A stretch of DNA of 64,000 bases, from positions 2,418,001 through 2,482,000 of the forward strand of contig OY730442.1 in NCBI GenBank assembly GCA_963422685.1, in the 5' to 3' direction. This stretch comes from Spongiihabitans sp963422685. GTDB taxonomy: Bacteria; Pseudomonadota; Gammaproteobacteria; Arenicellales; Poriferihabitantaceae. Of the stretch, positions 34,190 to 43,726 are shown piece by piece (the first letter of the stretch is position 1; each line of letters starts with the position of its first letter). The translations under genes and the position numbers were made by a program. Below the pieces are notes generated by a model that was not told where the DNA came from, did no database searches, and saw nothing but the letters and a program-made list of their open reading frames with translations.

Positions 34190-34774
34190 ATGCCATTTCC
34201 CCATCTGTCTTTCTGCGTGAAAAAACCGGGACAAATCAGAATCATTGCGGGCCAATGGCGGCGCAGGCGAATCCGTTTTCCCGGGATCAGGGATTTGCGA
34301 CCCTCGCCCGACGCGGTACGGGAAACGCTGTTTAACTGGCTGTATAATGATCTGCCGGGGAGCGCCTGCCTGGACTTGTACGCCGGAAGCGGCGCATTGG
34401 GTTTTGAAGCGGCTTCCCGCGGTGCCGCCAGCGTGGTTATGGTTGAAAGTCATGGTCAGGCCGTCAAGCATTTATCGGATACGCAGGATCTGCTGCATGC
34501 GCACGAGGTGATCGAAATTTACCGTGGCACGGCGCTGGATTACCTCGGCTCCTGTCAGAAAAAATTTGATTTGGTGTTCATGGACCCGCCCTTTAAGCGC
34601 TTTTATATCGACCGGCTAACCCGATCATTAATCGCTCACAACCGATTAAACACGAATGCGCTGGTCTATATCGAATCGCCAAAATCAAATTCTCCCTTAT
34701 CAATTCCACCGACCTGGCATATTATCCGGGAATCCCGATGCGGCATGGTGCAGTCAACCCTGATCAAAACCTGA
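34190..34774 (+). CDS. rsmD: 16S rRNA (guanine-966-N2) methyltransferase
   Basis: 194 residues. The Rossmann AdoMet-binding loop LDLYAGSGALGFEA lies near residue 60 and the catalytic FMDPPFKRFY near 130. GQIRIIAGQWRRRRI at the N-terminus is typical. The ATG at 34190 is taken; a GTG at 34217 (VKKPGQIRII) would match the usual N-terminal length and is a real alternative. The enzyme acts on assembled 30S subunits. It is divergent from ftsY and 8 bp upstream of coaD. Confidence 0.92.
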   Translation: MPFPHLSFCVKKPGQIRIIAGQWRRRRIRFPGIRDLRPSPDAVRETLFNWLYNDLPGSACLDLYAGSGALGFEAASRGAASVVMVESHGQAVKHLSDTQDLLHAHEVIEIYRGTALDYLGSCQKKFDLVFMDPPFKRFYIDRLTRSLIAHNRLNTNALVYIESPKSNSPLSIPPTWHIIRESRCGMVQSTLIKT

Positions 34775-34782
34775 ATTTTTGT

Positions 34783-35271
34783 ATGGCAAAAACAGCCGTT
34801 TATCCTGGCACGTTTGATCCGGTAACCAATGGTCACAGTGACCTGGTCAATCGGGCTGCGCGCATGTTTGATCGGGTTGTACTGGCTATTGCAGATAGCC
34901 CGGAGAAATCCCCGCTATTTTCGTTGGCCGAGCGAATCGCATTGGCCCAAACAGCTTTGCAGGATTCTGAAAATGTGGAGATCGTTGGTTTTTCCGGGTT
35001 GCTTATCGACTTTGTCCGGGAGTGCAACGCCGGTGTGATAATCCGTGGTTTACGCGCGGTATCCGATTTCGAGTATGAGTTTCAATTGGCATCAATGAAC
35101 AGAAAACTGGACAGCGGGATTGAAACGGTTTTTTTAACCCCGTCGGAAAATCACACCTTCGTATCCGCAACGCTGGTAAAAGAGATTGCACATTACGGCG
35201 GTGACGTGAGCCAATTTGTGCATAAGCGCGTGTATAGTGAACTTCGCGAAAAGTTCCGCGATACGCTTTGA
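34783..35271 (+). CDS. coaD: Phosphopantetheine adenylyltransferase
   Basis: 162 residues from the ATG at 34783 (MAKTAVYPGTFDPVTNGHSD), the canonical start and length; the frame extends upstream into rsmD but that is not used. Motifs are YPGTFDPVTNGH (TxGH nucleotide-binding), IIRGLRAVSDFEYEFQ and the C-terminal SATLVKEIAHYGGDVSQFV. It makes dephospho-CoA, the penultimate step of CoA synthesis; the last enzyme, CoaE, is also in the window, at 50.6 kb. Confidence 0.95.
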   Translation: MAKTAVYPGTFDPVTNGHSDLVNRAARMFDRVVLAIADSPEKSPLFSLAERIALAQTALQDSENVEIVGFSGLLIDFVRECNAGVIIRGLRAVSDFEYEFQLASMNRKLDSGIETVFLTPSENHTFVSATLVKEIAHYGGDVSQFVHKRVYSELREKFRDTL

Positions 35272-35287
35272 ATGAGCCCGGTCCCTG

Positions 35288-35572
35288 ATGGCATTATTTA
35301 TTACCGATGATTGTATTAATTGCGACGTGTGCGAGCCGGAATGTCCAAACGATGCGATTTATCAAGGCGAAATCATTTACCGGATTGACTGGACGCGATG
35401 CACCGAATGCGTCGGCCACTTTGAAACCAGCCAATGTGTGGAAGTTTGCCCGGTGGACTGCATTCCCCTGGACCCGGATCACGTGGAGTCGCAGCAGGAC
35501 CTGCTGCTGAAGTACAAAATGCTCACCGGCAACGCAGCCACAGAAGAGCCTCCACCGCGGATTCCAGGCTGA
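35288..35572 (+). CDS. yfhL: YfhL-type 2[4Fe-4S] ferredoxin
   Basis: 94 residues with two cysteine clusters: CINCDVCEPECP (residues about 10-21) and CTECVGHFETSQCVEVCP (about 38-55). The unusual spacing of the second cluster, with six extra residues between its second and third cysteines, is characteristic of the YfhL/Alvin-type ferredoxins. It is 16 bp after coaD, a pairing conserved in gammaproteobacteria. It is a soluble electron carrier; the partner is unknown. Confidence 0.92.
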   Translation: MALFITDDCINCDVCEPECPNDAIYQGEIIYRIDWTRCTECVGHFETSQCVEVCPVDCIPLDPDHVESQQDLLLKYKMLTGNAATEEPPPRIPG

Positions 35573-35591
35573 ATTTGCACAGCGGGCAGAT

Positions 35592-37745
35592 TTGACACTG
35601 CATCATTTCGGCCAGCGGCTCCGAAACACGGCAATAGCCGCCCGCCACCGTTTCTGTCTTGTTTTGAGCGGTAACAGGCCCTGGGGGGAGGAATCCGCCC
35701 GAATAATTTGCGCATCATATCCCGGCGATTCAATCCTTCGGGTCAGTGATTGCGATCAGTTGCCGGCAGGCGGTGATCCGCTTAAAACATTGCAGGTTTG
35801 CCAGGCCAGGCAGGCTTTGGGCATAGAAGTTGATGCGGTTGTTTATGATTGTTTCAGCGGCTTTGACCCGGATGCTGTGGGCATACTCGGCGGCGCCGTC
35901 AAAGCCGGGGGGTTGATGCTGCTGATGGCGCCTGATATCCGGCGCTGGCCCGAGCTCGACGACCCGCAATGGGCAAAAATCACCGCCTGGGGTTATTCGA
36001 AACCCGAATTCAGCCACTATATCAAACGCTTGACCGGTATTATTTCTGAATCACCAGATTGCCTGTTGGTTGAGCAGCATAAACCGCTGCCGAAACTGCC
36101 TGCCTGCCGGGCAATGCCTGATAAATCGCCGGATTTTTCCGATCAGAACCAGGCGGTGGAAGCCGTAAAGCATGTCATGGCCGGGCACAGGCGTCGACCA
36201 GTGGTGCTGCTGTCGGACAGAGGAAGGGGAAAATCCGCCGCGCTTGGCATCGCAGCAGGCCAACTGTTACAGGGCAGGGCAAGGCGTATTGGCCTGACCG
36301 GCAACAGCCGACAGTCGGTTGCCAATGTATTCAAACACGGGCTTGCCGGGGAGTTGGCGGCGGATTCGCTGCGTTTTTTCCCGGCCGACAAATTAATCGA
36401 ATCCAAGCCGGATATCGATTTATTGCTGGTAGATGAGGCGGCATCCATTCCCTTATCCATGCTTGGGCGGATGCTGGAAATCTTTCCCAGAATCGCATTT
36501 GCCAGCACAGTGCATGGCTATGAAGGTACCGGCCGGGGATTCATGCTGGGATTCAAACCGTTGCTCGACCTCCATTGTCGGGGATGGCGTACCTGCATTT
36601 TATCCACACCCATCCGCTGGGCTGAAAACGATCCACTGGAATCATTTTTATTCGATTCATTATTGCTCAATGCTGAGCCGGATGGCACCGCAACCGAAAA
36701 CCCGGACAGCGGCAGGTTTGAATTCGGCGTCATTGAAAAATCAGACCTGGTGGAAAATGAATCCCTGCTGCGCAATGTATTCGGCCTGCTCACCCAGGCC
36801 CACTACCGCACCCGGCCCCATGACCTCAGGCACTTGCTGGACGCCGGGAATGTAAGCTTGTTTGGAATCCGTCAACATGAGCAGCTCATGGCGGTTGCCG
36901 TGGTGGCAATGGAGGGAGGATTCGACCTCGCCACCGCAAAGAAAATCTGGACAAACCGGTCACGGCCAAACGGTCACCTGCTGCCCGGGCTGCTGTGCGC
37001 GCAGCAGGGTCTGATCGATGCGGCCAGATTGACCACTGTCAGGATAATGCGCATTGTGGTGCGCCCTGAATATCAACGTCACGGAATTGGCAAAAGCCTG
37101 CTAACCCATATTTTCAATTATTACCATTCTGAAGTGGATTTGCTGGGCACCACGTTCGGCGCAAGTTTGCCCGTGGTGAAATTCTGGCTGGACAGCGGAT
37201 TCAGGCCGGTGCGAATCGGACACAGCCAAAGCCACATCACTGCGACGCATGCCTGTGCGATGATGAAACCCGTCTCTGACCCGGGAAATAAACTGGCAGC
37301 TCTGGCAGAAAACCGGTTTTCTGCAAACTTCCGCCACCAGTTAAATTCAATTTTTACGGGCATGGACCCCGCACTGGTGCCGGTTATTTACCGGGCTATG
37401 GTTCATCCGGCAGACGCCGAATTGCACGATGGCGATCTCATGGATTTAGCCGGTTTTGCTTTTGCCAACCGGAATATGGAAAACATCCCCGCAGCCCTGC
37501 TGCGCCTTGCTGAAATTGCGATTCGCTCAAACAGCATCCGCCACGATGGGCAGGAGATGCTGCTGGTTGAGCGCATCCTGCTTGGCAAATCATGGAAAAA
37601 TTGCAGCACGCTGGCCGACCCCAAGGGTAAAAAACAGGGAGTCAGTACGCTCAGGCGAATTGTCGGTCTGGTTATTATGACCCTGTACCGCAAACGCATC
37701 GAACCAGTCATGGCCGAGTTCGGCCTTGAAGTTGACTCACAGTGA
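35592..37745 (+). CDS. tmcA: tRNA(Met) cytidine acetyltransferase
   Basis: 717 residues, in family range. Order of parts: an N-terminal domain, an RNA-helicase-like ATPase with LLSDRGRGKSAALG near residue 208 (P-loop) and LLVDEAASIPLSML near 281 (Walker B), then a GNAT acetyltransferase with VVRPEYQRHGIGKSLL near 490, then a C-terminal tRNA-binding region. It acetylates C34 of elongator tRNA(Met). The start is a TTG at 35592; no ATG occurs nearby in frame and the frame is open back into the ferredoxin gene, so the exact start is uncertain. The 3' end overlaps hisC by 9 bp, convergently. Confidence 0.92.
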   Translation: MTLHHFGQRLRNTAIAARHRFCLVLSGNRPWGEESARIICASYPGDSILRVSDCDQLPAGGDPLKTLQVCQARQALGIEVDAVVYDCFSGFDPDAVGILGGAVKAGGLMLLMAPDIRRWPELDDPQWAKITAWGYSKPEFSHYIKRLTGIISESPDCLLVEQHKPLPKLPACRAMPDKSPDFSDQNQAVEAVKHVMAGHRRRPVVLLSDRGRGKSAALGIAAGQLLQGRARRIGLTGNSRQSVANVFKHGLAGELAADSLRFFPADKLIESKPDIDLLLVDEAASIPLSMLGRMLEIFPRIAFASTVHGYEGTGRGFMLGFKPLLDLHCRGWRTCILSTPIRWAENDPLESFLFDSLLLNAEPDGTATENPDSGRFEFGVIEKSDLVENESLLRNVFGLLTQAHYRTRPHDLRHLLDAGNVSLFGIRQHEQLMAVAVVAMEGGFDLATAKKIWTNRSRPNGHLLPGLLCAQQGLIDAARLTTVRIMRIVVRPEYQRHGIGKSLLTHIFNYYHSEVDLLGTTFGASLPVVKFWLDSGFRPVRIGHSQSHITATHACAMMKPVSDPGNKLAALAENRFSANFRHQLNSIFTGMDPALVPVIYRAMVHPADAELHDGDLMDLAGFAFANRNMENIPAALLRLAEIAIRSNSIRHDGQEMLLVERILLGKSWKNCSTLADPKGKKQGVSTLRRIVGLVIMTLYRKRIEPVMAEFGLEVDSQ

Positions 37746-38828
37746 AGACAGGGCCCGGATAAAAGCATGATTTTCCTGGGCTGAACCAATGGTCACCCGA
37801 AGACAATTTTCAAGTGGCGAAGACGGCTGATGCAGGTTTCGGATCAACACGCCTTTTTCCTTTAATCCGTGGAATATGGCAGCCGCATCCCGCTCCACCC
37901 TGAACAAAAGAAAATTTGTCTCGCTGGCGAAAACCTTCAGCCCGGGGAGTTTTTTCAGTGCCTGCAAAACCTGGCTTCTGTGCGCAACAATTTGCGCCGA
38001 TTGATGCTGTAGTATGTGGTGATGCTGCAAATAAAACTGCGCGCTTGCCTGGCTCAAAATATTGATGTTATAGGGCAATCGCAATTTTTCCATTTGCCCG
38101 ATCCACTCGGGATGGCCAAACACCAACCCTAAACGCAGCCCGGCGAGCCCGCTTTTTGACATGGTTCTCAATACGATCAGATTGGGATGGTGAGCAATTT
38201 CGTCCAGCCAGGTTTTTTGGCAAAACGTGAAATACGCTTCGTCCACAACTACTAATCCAGGCGCGACTGCTAAGGTTTGCTCGATCACCAGCGGGTCAAA
38301 GCAATTGCCGGTCGGGTTGTTGGGGTATGCAAAAAACAGGCAGGCTGGATGGTGTTTTTCAATGGACCCGAACCATTTTTCGGAATTTATAGAAAAATCC
38401 GCATTCAATGGCACACCTACAAATTTCGTTGCCGTTGCGATACTGATCTGTCGATACATGGAGAAGGTTGGAACCGGTGTGAGAAAACAACGATCCTGGC
38501 CGCCCACCAACATGGCGATGATCTGAATCAGCTCGTCAGAGCCGTTGCCCAGCATTAACCCGCATTCGTCAGGAACAGAAAAACACTGGCGGATTAGTGC
38601 CTTCAATTTCACACTGTCTGAATCAGGATAGCGATTTACCGCAACATCGCGCAGGCCGGACAGCCATTGCCGTTTCAGTCCGTCCGGCAGCGTATAGGGG
38701 CTTTCCATTGCATCCAGCTTGATCAATCCGCCGGCTGGTGGAACATGATAAGCGTTCAAAGAACGCACATCAGCAGACACCCATTGCGCAATAGCAGACT
38801 TTGCATCGTTGTCATTTGTTCCGGGCAT
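37737..38828 (-). CDS. hisC: Histidinol-phosphate aminotransferase
   Basis: 363 residues of fold-type I aminotransferase. Motifs: MLGNGSDELIQ, PTFSMYRQ, FFAYPNNPTGN, VVVDEAYFTF and the PLP lysine in RTMSKSGLAGLRLG near residue 224; the C-terminal LRVTIGSAQENHAFI is usual. It converts imidazole-acetol phosphate to histidinol phosphate. Its ATG overlaps the TGA of hisD by one base, so the two are translationally coupled. The 3' end overlaps tmcA. Confidence 0.94.
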   Translation of the reverse strand: MPGTNDNDAKSAIAQWVSADVRSLNAYHVPPAGGLIKLDAMESPYTLPDGLKRQWLSGLRDVAVNRYPDSDSVKLKALIRQCFSVPDECGLMLGNGSDELIQIIAMLVGGQDRCFLTPVPTFSMYRQISIATATKFVGVPLNADFSINSEKWFGSIEKHHPACLFFAYPNNPTGNCFDPLVIEQTLAVAPGLVVVDEAYFTFCQKTWLDEIAHHPNLIVLRTMSKSGLAGLRLGLVFGHPEWIGQMEKLRLPYNINILSQASAQFYLQHHHILQHQSAQIVAHRSQVLQALKKLPGLKVFASETNFLLFRVERDAAAIFHGLKEKGVLIRNLHQPSSPLENCLRVTIGSAQENHAFIRALSSL

Positions 38829-40153
38829 CAGGATTCGCCGTCAGGTTTTTTCAACCTGTATTGTGCCGCTCTGCGATGGGCGGTTAATCCTTCGCACTGC
38901 GCCAGAACTGCTGCCACTTTTGCCATTTCGTCAGCGCCCTCCATTGACGCCTGGATAATGCTGCTTCTCTTTTGAAAGTCATACGCCCCCAGCGGCGAGC
39001 TGAACCTCGCTGTCCCCGCCGTGGGTAATACGTGATTCGGTCCCGCGCAATAGTCTCCCAGCGCCTCGGCGCTGTATTTGCCAACGAAAACAGCGCCGGC
39101 ATGACGCACTTTGGACAGTAGCGCCTGCTCGTCTTTCACCATCAACTCCAGATGTTCCGGGGCAATGTGATTGGAAATCTCCGCAGCCTGATCCAGCGAA
39201 TCCACATGTATTAGCGCACCCCGGGTGCTTAAAGATTTTTCGATGATTTCTTTACGTTCCATTGCCGGCAAAAGCCGCCTGACCGATGCCTGTATTTCCC
39301 CAATCATCTGTGTTGACGTGCTCAGGACAATGGATTGTGCCAACTCATCGTGTTCGGCCTGGGCGAACAAATCCATGGCAACCCAGTCCGCATCAGCGGT
39401 TTCATCACAAATCACCAACACTTCCGACGGCCCGGCGATCATATCGATGCCCACATCGCCAAATACCATTTTCTTGGCGGTAGCAACATAGATATTTCCA
39501 GGGCCGACAATTTTATCCACCCGGGGAATGGTTTCTGTGCCATACGCCAGCGCCGCCACGGCCTGCGCCCCGCCAACGGTGAATATTCGATCCACCCCGG
39601 CAATGGATGCCGCTGCGATAACGGCAGAATTTATCTCACCATTTGGCGTCGGCACCGTCATAACGATCTCCGCAACCCCCGCCACTTTCGCCGGAATTAC
39701 CGTCATCAAAACGGACGAGGGATAAGCTGCTTTCCCCCCGGGGACATAAACCCCCACTTTGTCCAATGCGGTTATATTCTGGCCGAGCCGGGTGCCGTTC
39801 GACTCGGTATAGTCCCAGGACTGCTGCACTTGTTGCTGATGAAACCGCTGAATCCGGTATGCTGCGGCTTTCAGTGCCTGGATTAACGCGGCGTCAACCT
39901 TTTCGACGTGGCTGTTTATCGCCTCGACGGTGAGTTCAAACCCGAACCCGGGCCTTCGGGCCAGACTGGCATGATCCACATGATCAAATTGTCGGGTATA
40001 GTCTGCCAGGGCTTTGTCGCCCCGGGTTCTCACATCAGCGATAATCTCCCTGACCACCGCTTCCACCGCACCGCCGCTTGCACAGCGGCGGTCCAGCAGG
40101 ACGCTCAATTTTACATGAAAATTTTCGTCCGCGAACCTGAGTTCTGGCAACAT
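38828..40153 (-). CDS. hisD: Histidinol dehydrogenase
   Basis: 441 residues. Family marks: VYVPGGKAAYPSSVLM, GPGNIYVATAKKMVFG, GPSEVLVI, the zinc and catalytic region FAQAEHDE, HIAPEHLEL and GDYCAGPNHVLPTAGTARFSSPL. It performs the two final NAD-dependent oxidations to histidine. It begins 45 bp after murA on the same strand. In many gammaproteobacteria hisG lies between murA and hisD; it is missing here. Confidence 0.95.
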   Translation of the reverse strand: MLPELRFADENFHVKLSVLLDRRCASGGAVEAVVREIIADVRTRGDKALADYTRQFDHVDHASLARRPGFGFELTVEAINSHVEKVDAALIQALKAAAYRIQRFHQQQVQQSWDYTESNGTRLGQNITALDKVGVYVPGGKAAYPSSVLMTVIPAKVAGVAEIVMTVPTPNGEINSAVIAAASIAGVDRIFTVGGAQAVAALAYGTETIPRVDKIVGPGNIYVATAKKMVFGDVGIDMIAGPSEVLVICDETADADWVAMDLFAQAEHDELAQSIVLSTSTQMIGEIQASVRRLLPAMERKEIIEKSLSTRGALIHVDSLDQAAEISNHIAPEHLELMVKDEQALLSKVRHAGAVFVGKYSAEALGDYCAGPNHVLPTAGTARFSSPLGAYDFQKRSSIIQASMEGADEMAKVAAVLAQCEGLTAHRRAAQYRLKKPDGES

Positions 40154-40197
40154 AACCGTGAATTTATAGAAAGATGCCTGAATAAATCGAAAAACGG

Positions 40198-41481
40198 TCA
40201 GACGGTGATGCGATTCAGGTAATGGCCTGGCACCCGTCGGATATTTGCGCCTATTTGCGAAAGTTTTTCTTCAATGCAGTCATAGCCGCGATCAATATGA
40301 TAAATACGGTCGATCACCGTATCTCCCCGAGCGACCAGCCCGGCCAGCACCAGACAGGCCGATGCACGTAAATCCGTCGCCATGACTGGTGCACCATGCA
40401 GCTCCTTTACGCCGCGAATGACCGCAGTATTGCCGTCCAGTTCGATGTTCGCGCCCATGCGCTGCAATTCATGCACGTGCATGTAGCGATTTTCAAATAC
40501 CGTTTCCACCACCGTGGCAGTGCCTTCAGCCAGGGTGTTGAGCAATACAAACTGCGCCTGCATATCGGTCGGAAGTGCAGGGTAGGGCGCGGTTCGAATA
40601 TTGACTGATTTTGGCGGCCCATCGGGTGCTTTCAGATAAATCCAGTTATCCCCGGTTTCAATGTATGCGCCCGCTTCCCGTAGTTTATCCAGCACCGCTT
40701 TGAGTTGTGTCGGGATGACATCTTTGACTGTTATTTCTCCGCCGGAAACCGCCGCTGCGACCAGGAATGTACCGGCTTCGATTCGATCCGGTATCACCCT
40801 GTGCGTTGTCCCGCCGAGTTTTTCTACCCCTTCAATGATGATTGTATCCGTCCCGGCACCCTGGATTTTTGCGCCCATGGCATTCAGGCAATCCGCAAGG
40901 TCAACAACCTCCGGCTCCCGCGCTGCATTCTCTATGGTGGTGAATCCAGCTGCGAGGGTGGCGGCCATCATCAGGTTTTCGGTTCCGGTTACAGAAATCA
41001 GATCCATAAATATTTGTGCACCCTGAAGCCTACCCGCCCGGGCCTTGATATAACCACCGTCTATGGTTATCTCCGCGCCCAATGCTTCAAGTCCCTTGAT
41101 GTGTAAATTCACTGGTCGTGAACCGATGGCGCATCCGCCGGGAAGAGATACTTCGGCCTCGCCAAACCGCGCAACCAGCGGCCCGAGCACCAATATGGAT
41201 GCACGCATGGTTCTTACCAGTTCATAGGGTGCCACAATACGTCTGGCCGTTGCAGCATTCGCTTCAATAGATAATTTTTCATCCACTTGCAGTTTGACGC
41301 CCAGTTGTCCGAGCAATTCCATGGTGGTGGTGATGTCATGGAGATGGGGAATATTACTCAGGGCCAGAGTTTCTTCGGTGAGCAGGGAAGCAATCATTAA
41401 TGGCAATGCGGCATTTTTAGCGCCGGAAATGCGCACCGCACCTTGCAGTGGGCCACCACCTGTTGCGATGAGTTTATCCAT
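40198..41481 (-). CDS. murA: UDP-N-acetylglucosamine 1-carboxyvinyltransferase
   Basis: 427 residues. The catalytic lysine region RISGAKNAALPLM is at residues 18-30 and the active-site loop PGGCAIGSRPVNLHI carries the fosfomycin-target cysteine near residue 116, so the enzyme should be fosfomycin-sensitive by this criterion. It adds enolpyruvate to UDP-GlcNAc, the first committed step to peptidoglycan. It is followed by hisD-hisC on the same strand and preceded by the SUF-associated Rieske gene across a gap of about 105 bp. Confidence 0.96.
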   Translation of the reverse strand: MDKLIATGGGPLQGAVRISGAKNAALPLMIASLLTEETLALSNIPHLHDITTTMELLGQLGVKLQVDEKLSIEANAATARRIVAPYELVRTMRASILVLGPLVARFGEAEVSLPGGCAIGSRPVNLHIKGLEALGAEITIDGGYIKARAGRLQGAQIFMDLISVTGTENLMMAATLAAGFTTIENAAREPEVVDLADCLNAMGAKIQGAGTDTIIIEGVEKLGGTTHRVIPDRIEAGTFLVAAAVSGGEITVKDVIPTQLKAVLDKLREAGAYIETGDNWIYLKAPDGPPKSVNIRTAPYPALPTDMQAQFVLLNTLAEGTATVVETVFENRYMHVHELQRMGANIELDGNTAVIRGVKELHGAPVMATDLRASACLVLAGLVARGDTVIDRIYHIDRGYDCIEEKLSQIGANIRRVPGHYLNRITV

Positions 41482-41586
41482 GAAAGAACGGGGCCATAAA
41501 AGAATGGGGAATAGTGTCAGAAATCAGGACGCTGTACCTGAATTGACCGGCGGGAGTTGTGTCAGGGAAATGAGCGGCGCGGCCTG

Positions 41587-41907
41587 TCAATCCCATCGCT
41601 CGTCTTTGACCTGGATCATGCCGTCAACCACTCGGAGCGGGAATGTATCCACGTTTTCATAGGCCGGGGGAGCGGTTACCGCCCCGGTCTTTATGTTGAA
41701 GCGGGCGCCATGGCGCGGGCATTCGATTTGCTCGCCAACCAGACAACCGCTGGCGATTTCGCTACCGTCATGCGTGCACAAATCTTCTATCGCATAAAAT
41801 TCACCGGCAAGATTGAAAATTGCAATCATCGCGCCGTCTACTTCCACCAGGATATGTCCCCCCGGTTTCAAATCCGCTGCCCTGACCGCATTCACCCATT
41901 CACTCAT
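41587..41907 (-). CDS. Rieske-type 2Fe-2S protein of the SUF operon
   Basis: 106 residues from the ATG at 41907; a TTG at 41919 would add four. Rieske ligands are in CTHDGSEI and CPRHGARF, the C-x-H ... C-x-x-H pattern, and the chain ends soon after the second box, as in small ferredoxin-like Rieske proteins (NirD/BphF type). It is a soluble electron carrier or cluster protein. It lies 34 bp past the sufT stop at the end of the SUF operon, so a role in Fe-S assembly is suggested by position only. Confidence 0.87.
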   Translation of the reverse strand: MSEWVNAVRAADLKPGGHILVEVDGAMIAIFNLAGEFYAIEDLCTHDGSEIASGCLVGEQIECPRHGARFNIKTGAVTAPPAYENVDTFPLRVVDGMIQVKDERWD

Positions 41908-41941
41908 GCGCCCATTCAATCCGGGGTTGATGCGGAAATAT

Positions 41942-42391
41942 TTAAATCAGGCCCAGTTCAAGTCGAGCCGCCTCGCTGATTAATTCCGGCGTCCATGGCG
42001 GGTCCCAGACCAATTCCACAGCGGCGCCTTCAATTCCCGGCACCAGGGCCACGGTTCGCTCAACCATGCCCGGAAAGGTTGCAGCCACCGGGCAGCCCGG
42101 CGCGGTAAGCGTCATGTCGATGTCTGCAAACGCCCGGTGTATGTCAACTTTGTAAATCAGGCCGAGGTCATAAATATTCACGGGTATCTCCGGGTCATAG
42201 ACTGTTTTCAAGGCGTCAATCACACGTGTGACCAGTTCGTCCCCGGTTGTCCCGGGTAAATCGTCAGTTGCCACGGTTGGTGCATTAACTGATGTACCAA
42301 CCGACGGGTGCGGGCCATCGTCGTGATTAAACTGCTCCATGATTCTGGTTTTTTTCAGCTCAAGGTCGGGATTGAAATTTACTCGCTTCAT
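41942..42391 (-). CDS. sufT: SUF-associated MIP18/DUF59 protein
   Basis: 149 residues. The DUF59 core covers residues about 45-149: VIDALKTVYDPEIPVNIYDL, GLIYKVDI, MTLTAPGCPVA with the conserved cysteine, and VWDPPWTPELISEAARLELG. SufT proteins help cluster maturation or transfer in bacteria. The first 40 residues are not family sequence; the second ATG (residue 18) is an alternative start. It is 15 bp after sufD, inside the operon. Confidence 0.9.
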   Translation of the reverse strand: MKRVNFNPDLELKKTRIMEQFNHDDGPHPSVGTSVNAPTVATDDLPGTTGDELVTRVIDALKTVYDPEIPVNIYDLGLIYKVDIHRAFADIDMTLTAPGCPVAATFPGMVERTVALVPGIEGAAVELVWDPPWTPELISEAARLELGLI

Positions 42392-42406
42392 GGTTTGAAC
42401 AAATAA

Positions 42407-43726
42407 TTAAATTTCGTGAATTAATCGGCTGGCCAGGATTTCTTCCAAAACCGCCCGCAAAGGCATAATGTCAATCTGATTCAATACTTCGTTTACAAAA
42501 GCATAGGTTAAAATCGAGCGCGCGCCGGCTTGATCAATTCCGCGGGCCCGCAAATAGAACAGGGAATCCGCATTCAGTTGCCCGATGGTTGCGCCATGCG
42601 AACACTTGACGTCATCGGCGTATATTTCGAGTTGTGGTTTGGTGTCAATTTCGGCATTTCCCGACAACAGCAAGGTATGATTTGCCTGTTGGGCATCCGT
42701 CTTTTGCGCGTCCTGGGCAACCTTGATGCGACCATGAAATACCGCCCTGGCCCGTTGGTCGAGTACGCCTTTGTAGAGTTCATTGCTGGTGCAGTTGCCA
42801 GCCTGATGCACTATTGTAGTATGGTTATCCACATGTTGTTTCCCCGACACGCTGTATGCACCCAGCAGACCACAATGCGCACCGGAACCATTCAGCGCAA
42901 CCCGCAAATCGTTTCTTACCAGCCCGCCGCCCAGGGTAATTGTTCGACAACTGAAACGACTGCCCCGGGCCTGTTTTACCCAAACCCCGCATACCTGATA
43001 GGCTGATGGGGATTGTGTCTGCACAATATAATAATCAATTGCAGCGTGGTGCCCGACGATAATCTCGGTTGTACTATTGGTCAGGGTGTGTGCGGTACTA
43101 TTCGAGATATAGCGTTCAATAATCTGCGCTTTGCTGTTGCGGCCTGCGACGACCAGGTTTCTGGGCTGGGAAATTGCCATTCCGGTGCGGCTCAGGAAAA
43201 TCAGCTCGATTGGCTTTTTTATGTGTGCGCCTGCCGCAATTTTGATAACCGCGCCGTCTTCATATAAAGCACCATTCAATGCCGTAAATCCATGACTATT
43301 GTTCTTTACCGGGCGACCAAAATATTTTTCGACCAAATCCGGGTTTTCGCGTAGTACGGCCGACAGCGGCTGGATGGAAACGCCGTCCTGCGACAAATCC
43401 AGCGCCGATTGCTTTCGGTCCAGATGGCCGTCCACGAATACAATCTGGTGACTATGGAGCGCGGGGATTTTAAACCCGGACAGATCAACATCGCGCTCTG
43501 GCGCAGTAACCACGTTGAAGTTTTTACTGGTAATGGGGCGCAAAGGCGTATACCGCCAATCTTCGTCCCGCTGAGTTGGAAATCCGATTTTGCTGAATCG
43601 GGCCAGATACTGCCTGCGCTGGTCATCAAACCATGCGGTATCCTCGTCCGCAAAACCTTTATTTAGCTGCGCAAACTGGTCGACGTAATGCGCCGTGTCA
43701 GGCGCAAGTAATGTGTCAGGTTGCAT
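42407..43726 (-). CDS. sufD: Fe-S cluster assembly protein SufD
   Basis: 439 residues from the ATG at 43726 (MQPDTLLAPDTAHYV); the frame is open upstream but that part lies inside sufC. The chain has the SufB/SufD-family beta-helix with VDNHTTIVHQAGNCTSNELY, KCSHGATIGQLNADSLFYLRARGI and a helical C-terminus. It forms the SufBC2D scaffold. Its start overlaps the end of sufC by 11 bp. Confidence 0.93.
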   Translation of the reverse strand: MQPDTLLAPDTAHYVDQFAQLNKGFADEDTAWFDDQRRQYLARFSKIGFPTQRDEDWRYTPLRPITSKNFNVVTAPERDVDLSGFKIPALHSHQIVFVDGHLDRKQSALDLSQDGVSIQPLSAVLRENPDLVEKYFGRPVKNNSHGFTALNGALYEDGAVIKIAAGAHIKKPIELIFLSRTGMAISQPRNLVVAGRNSKAQIIERYISNSTAHTLTNSTTEIIVGHHAAIDYYIVQTQSPSAYQVCGVWVKQARGSRFSCRTITLGGGLVRNDLRVALNGSGAHCGLLGAYSVSGKQHVDNHTTIVHQAGNCTSNELYKGVLDQRARAVFHGRIKVAQDAQKTDAQQANHTLLLSGNAEIDTKPQLEIYADDVKCSHGATIGQLNADSLFYLRARGIDQAGARSILTYAFVNEVLNQIDIMPLRAVLEEILASRLIHEI

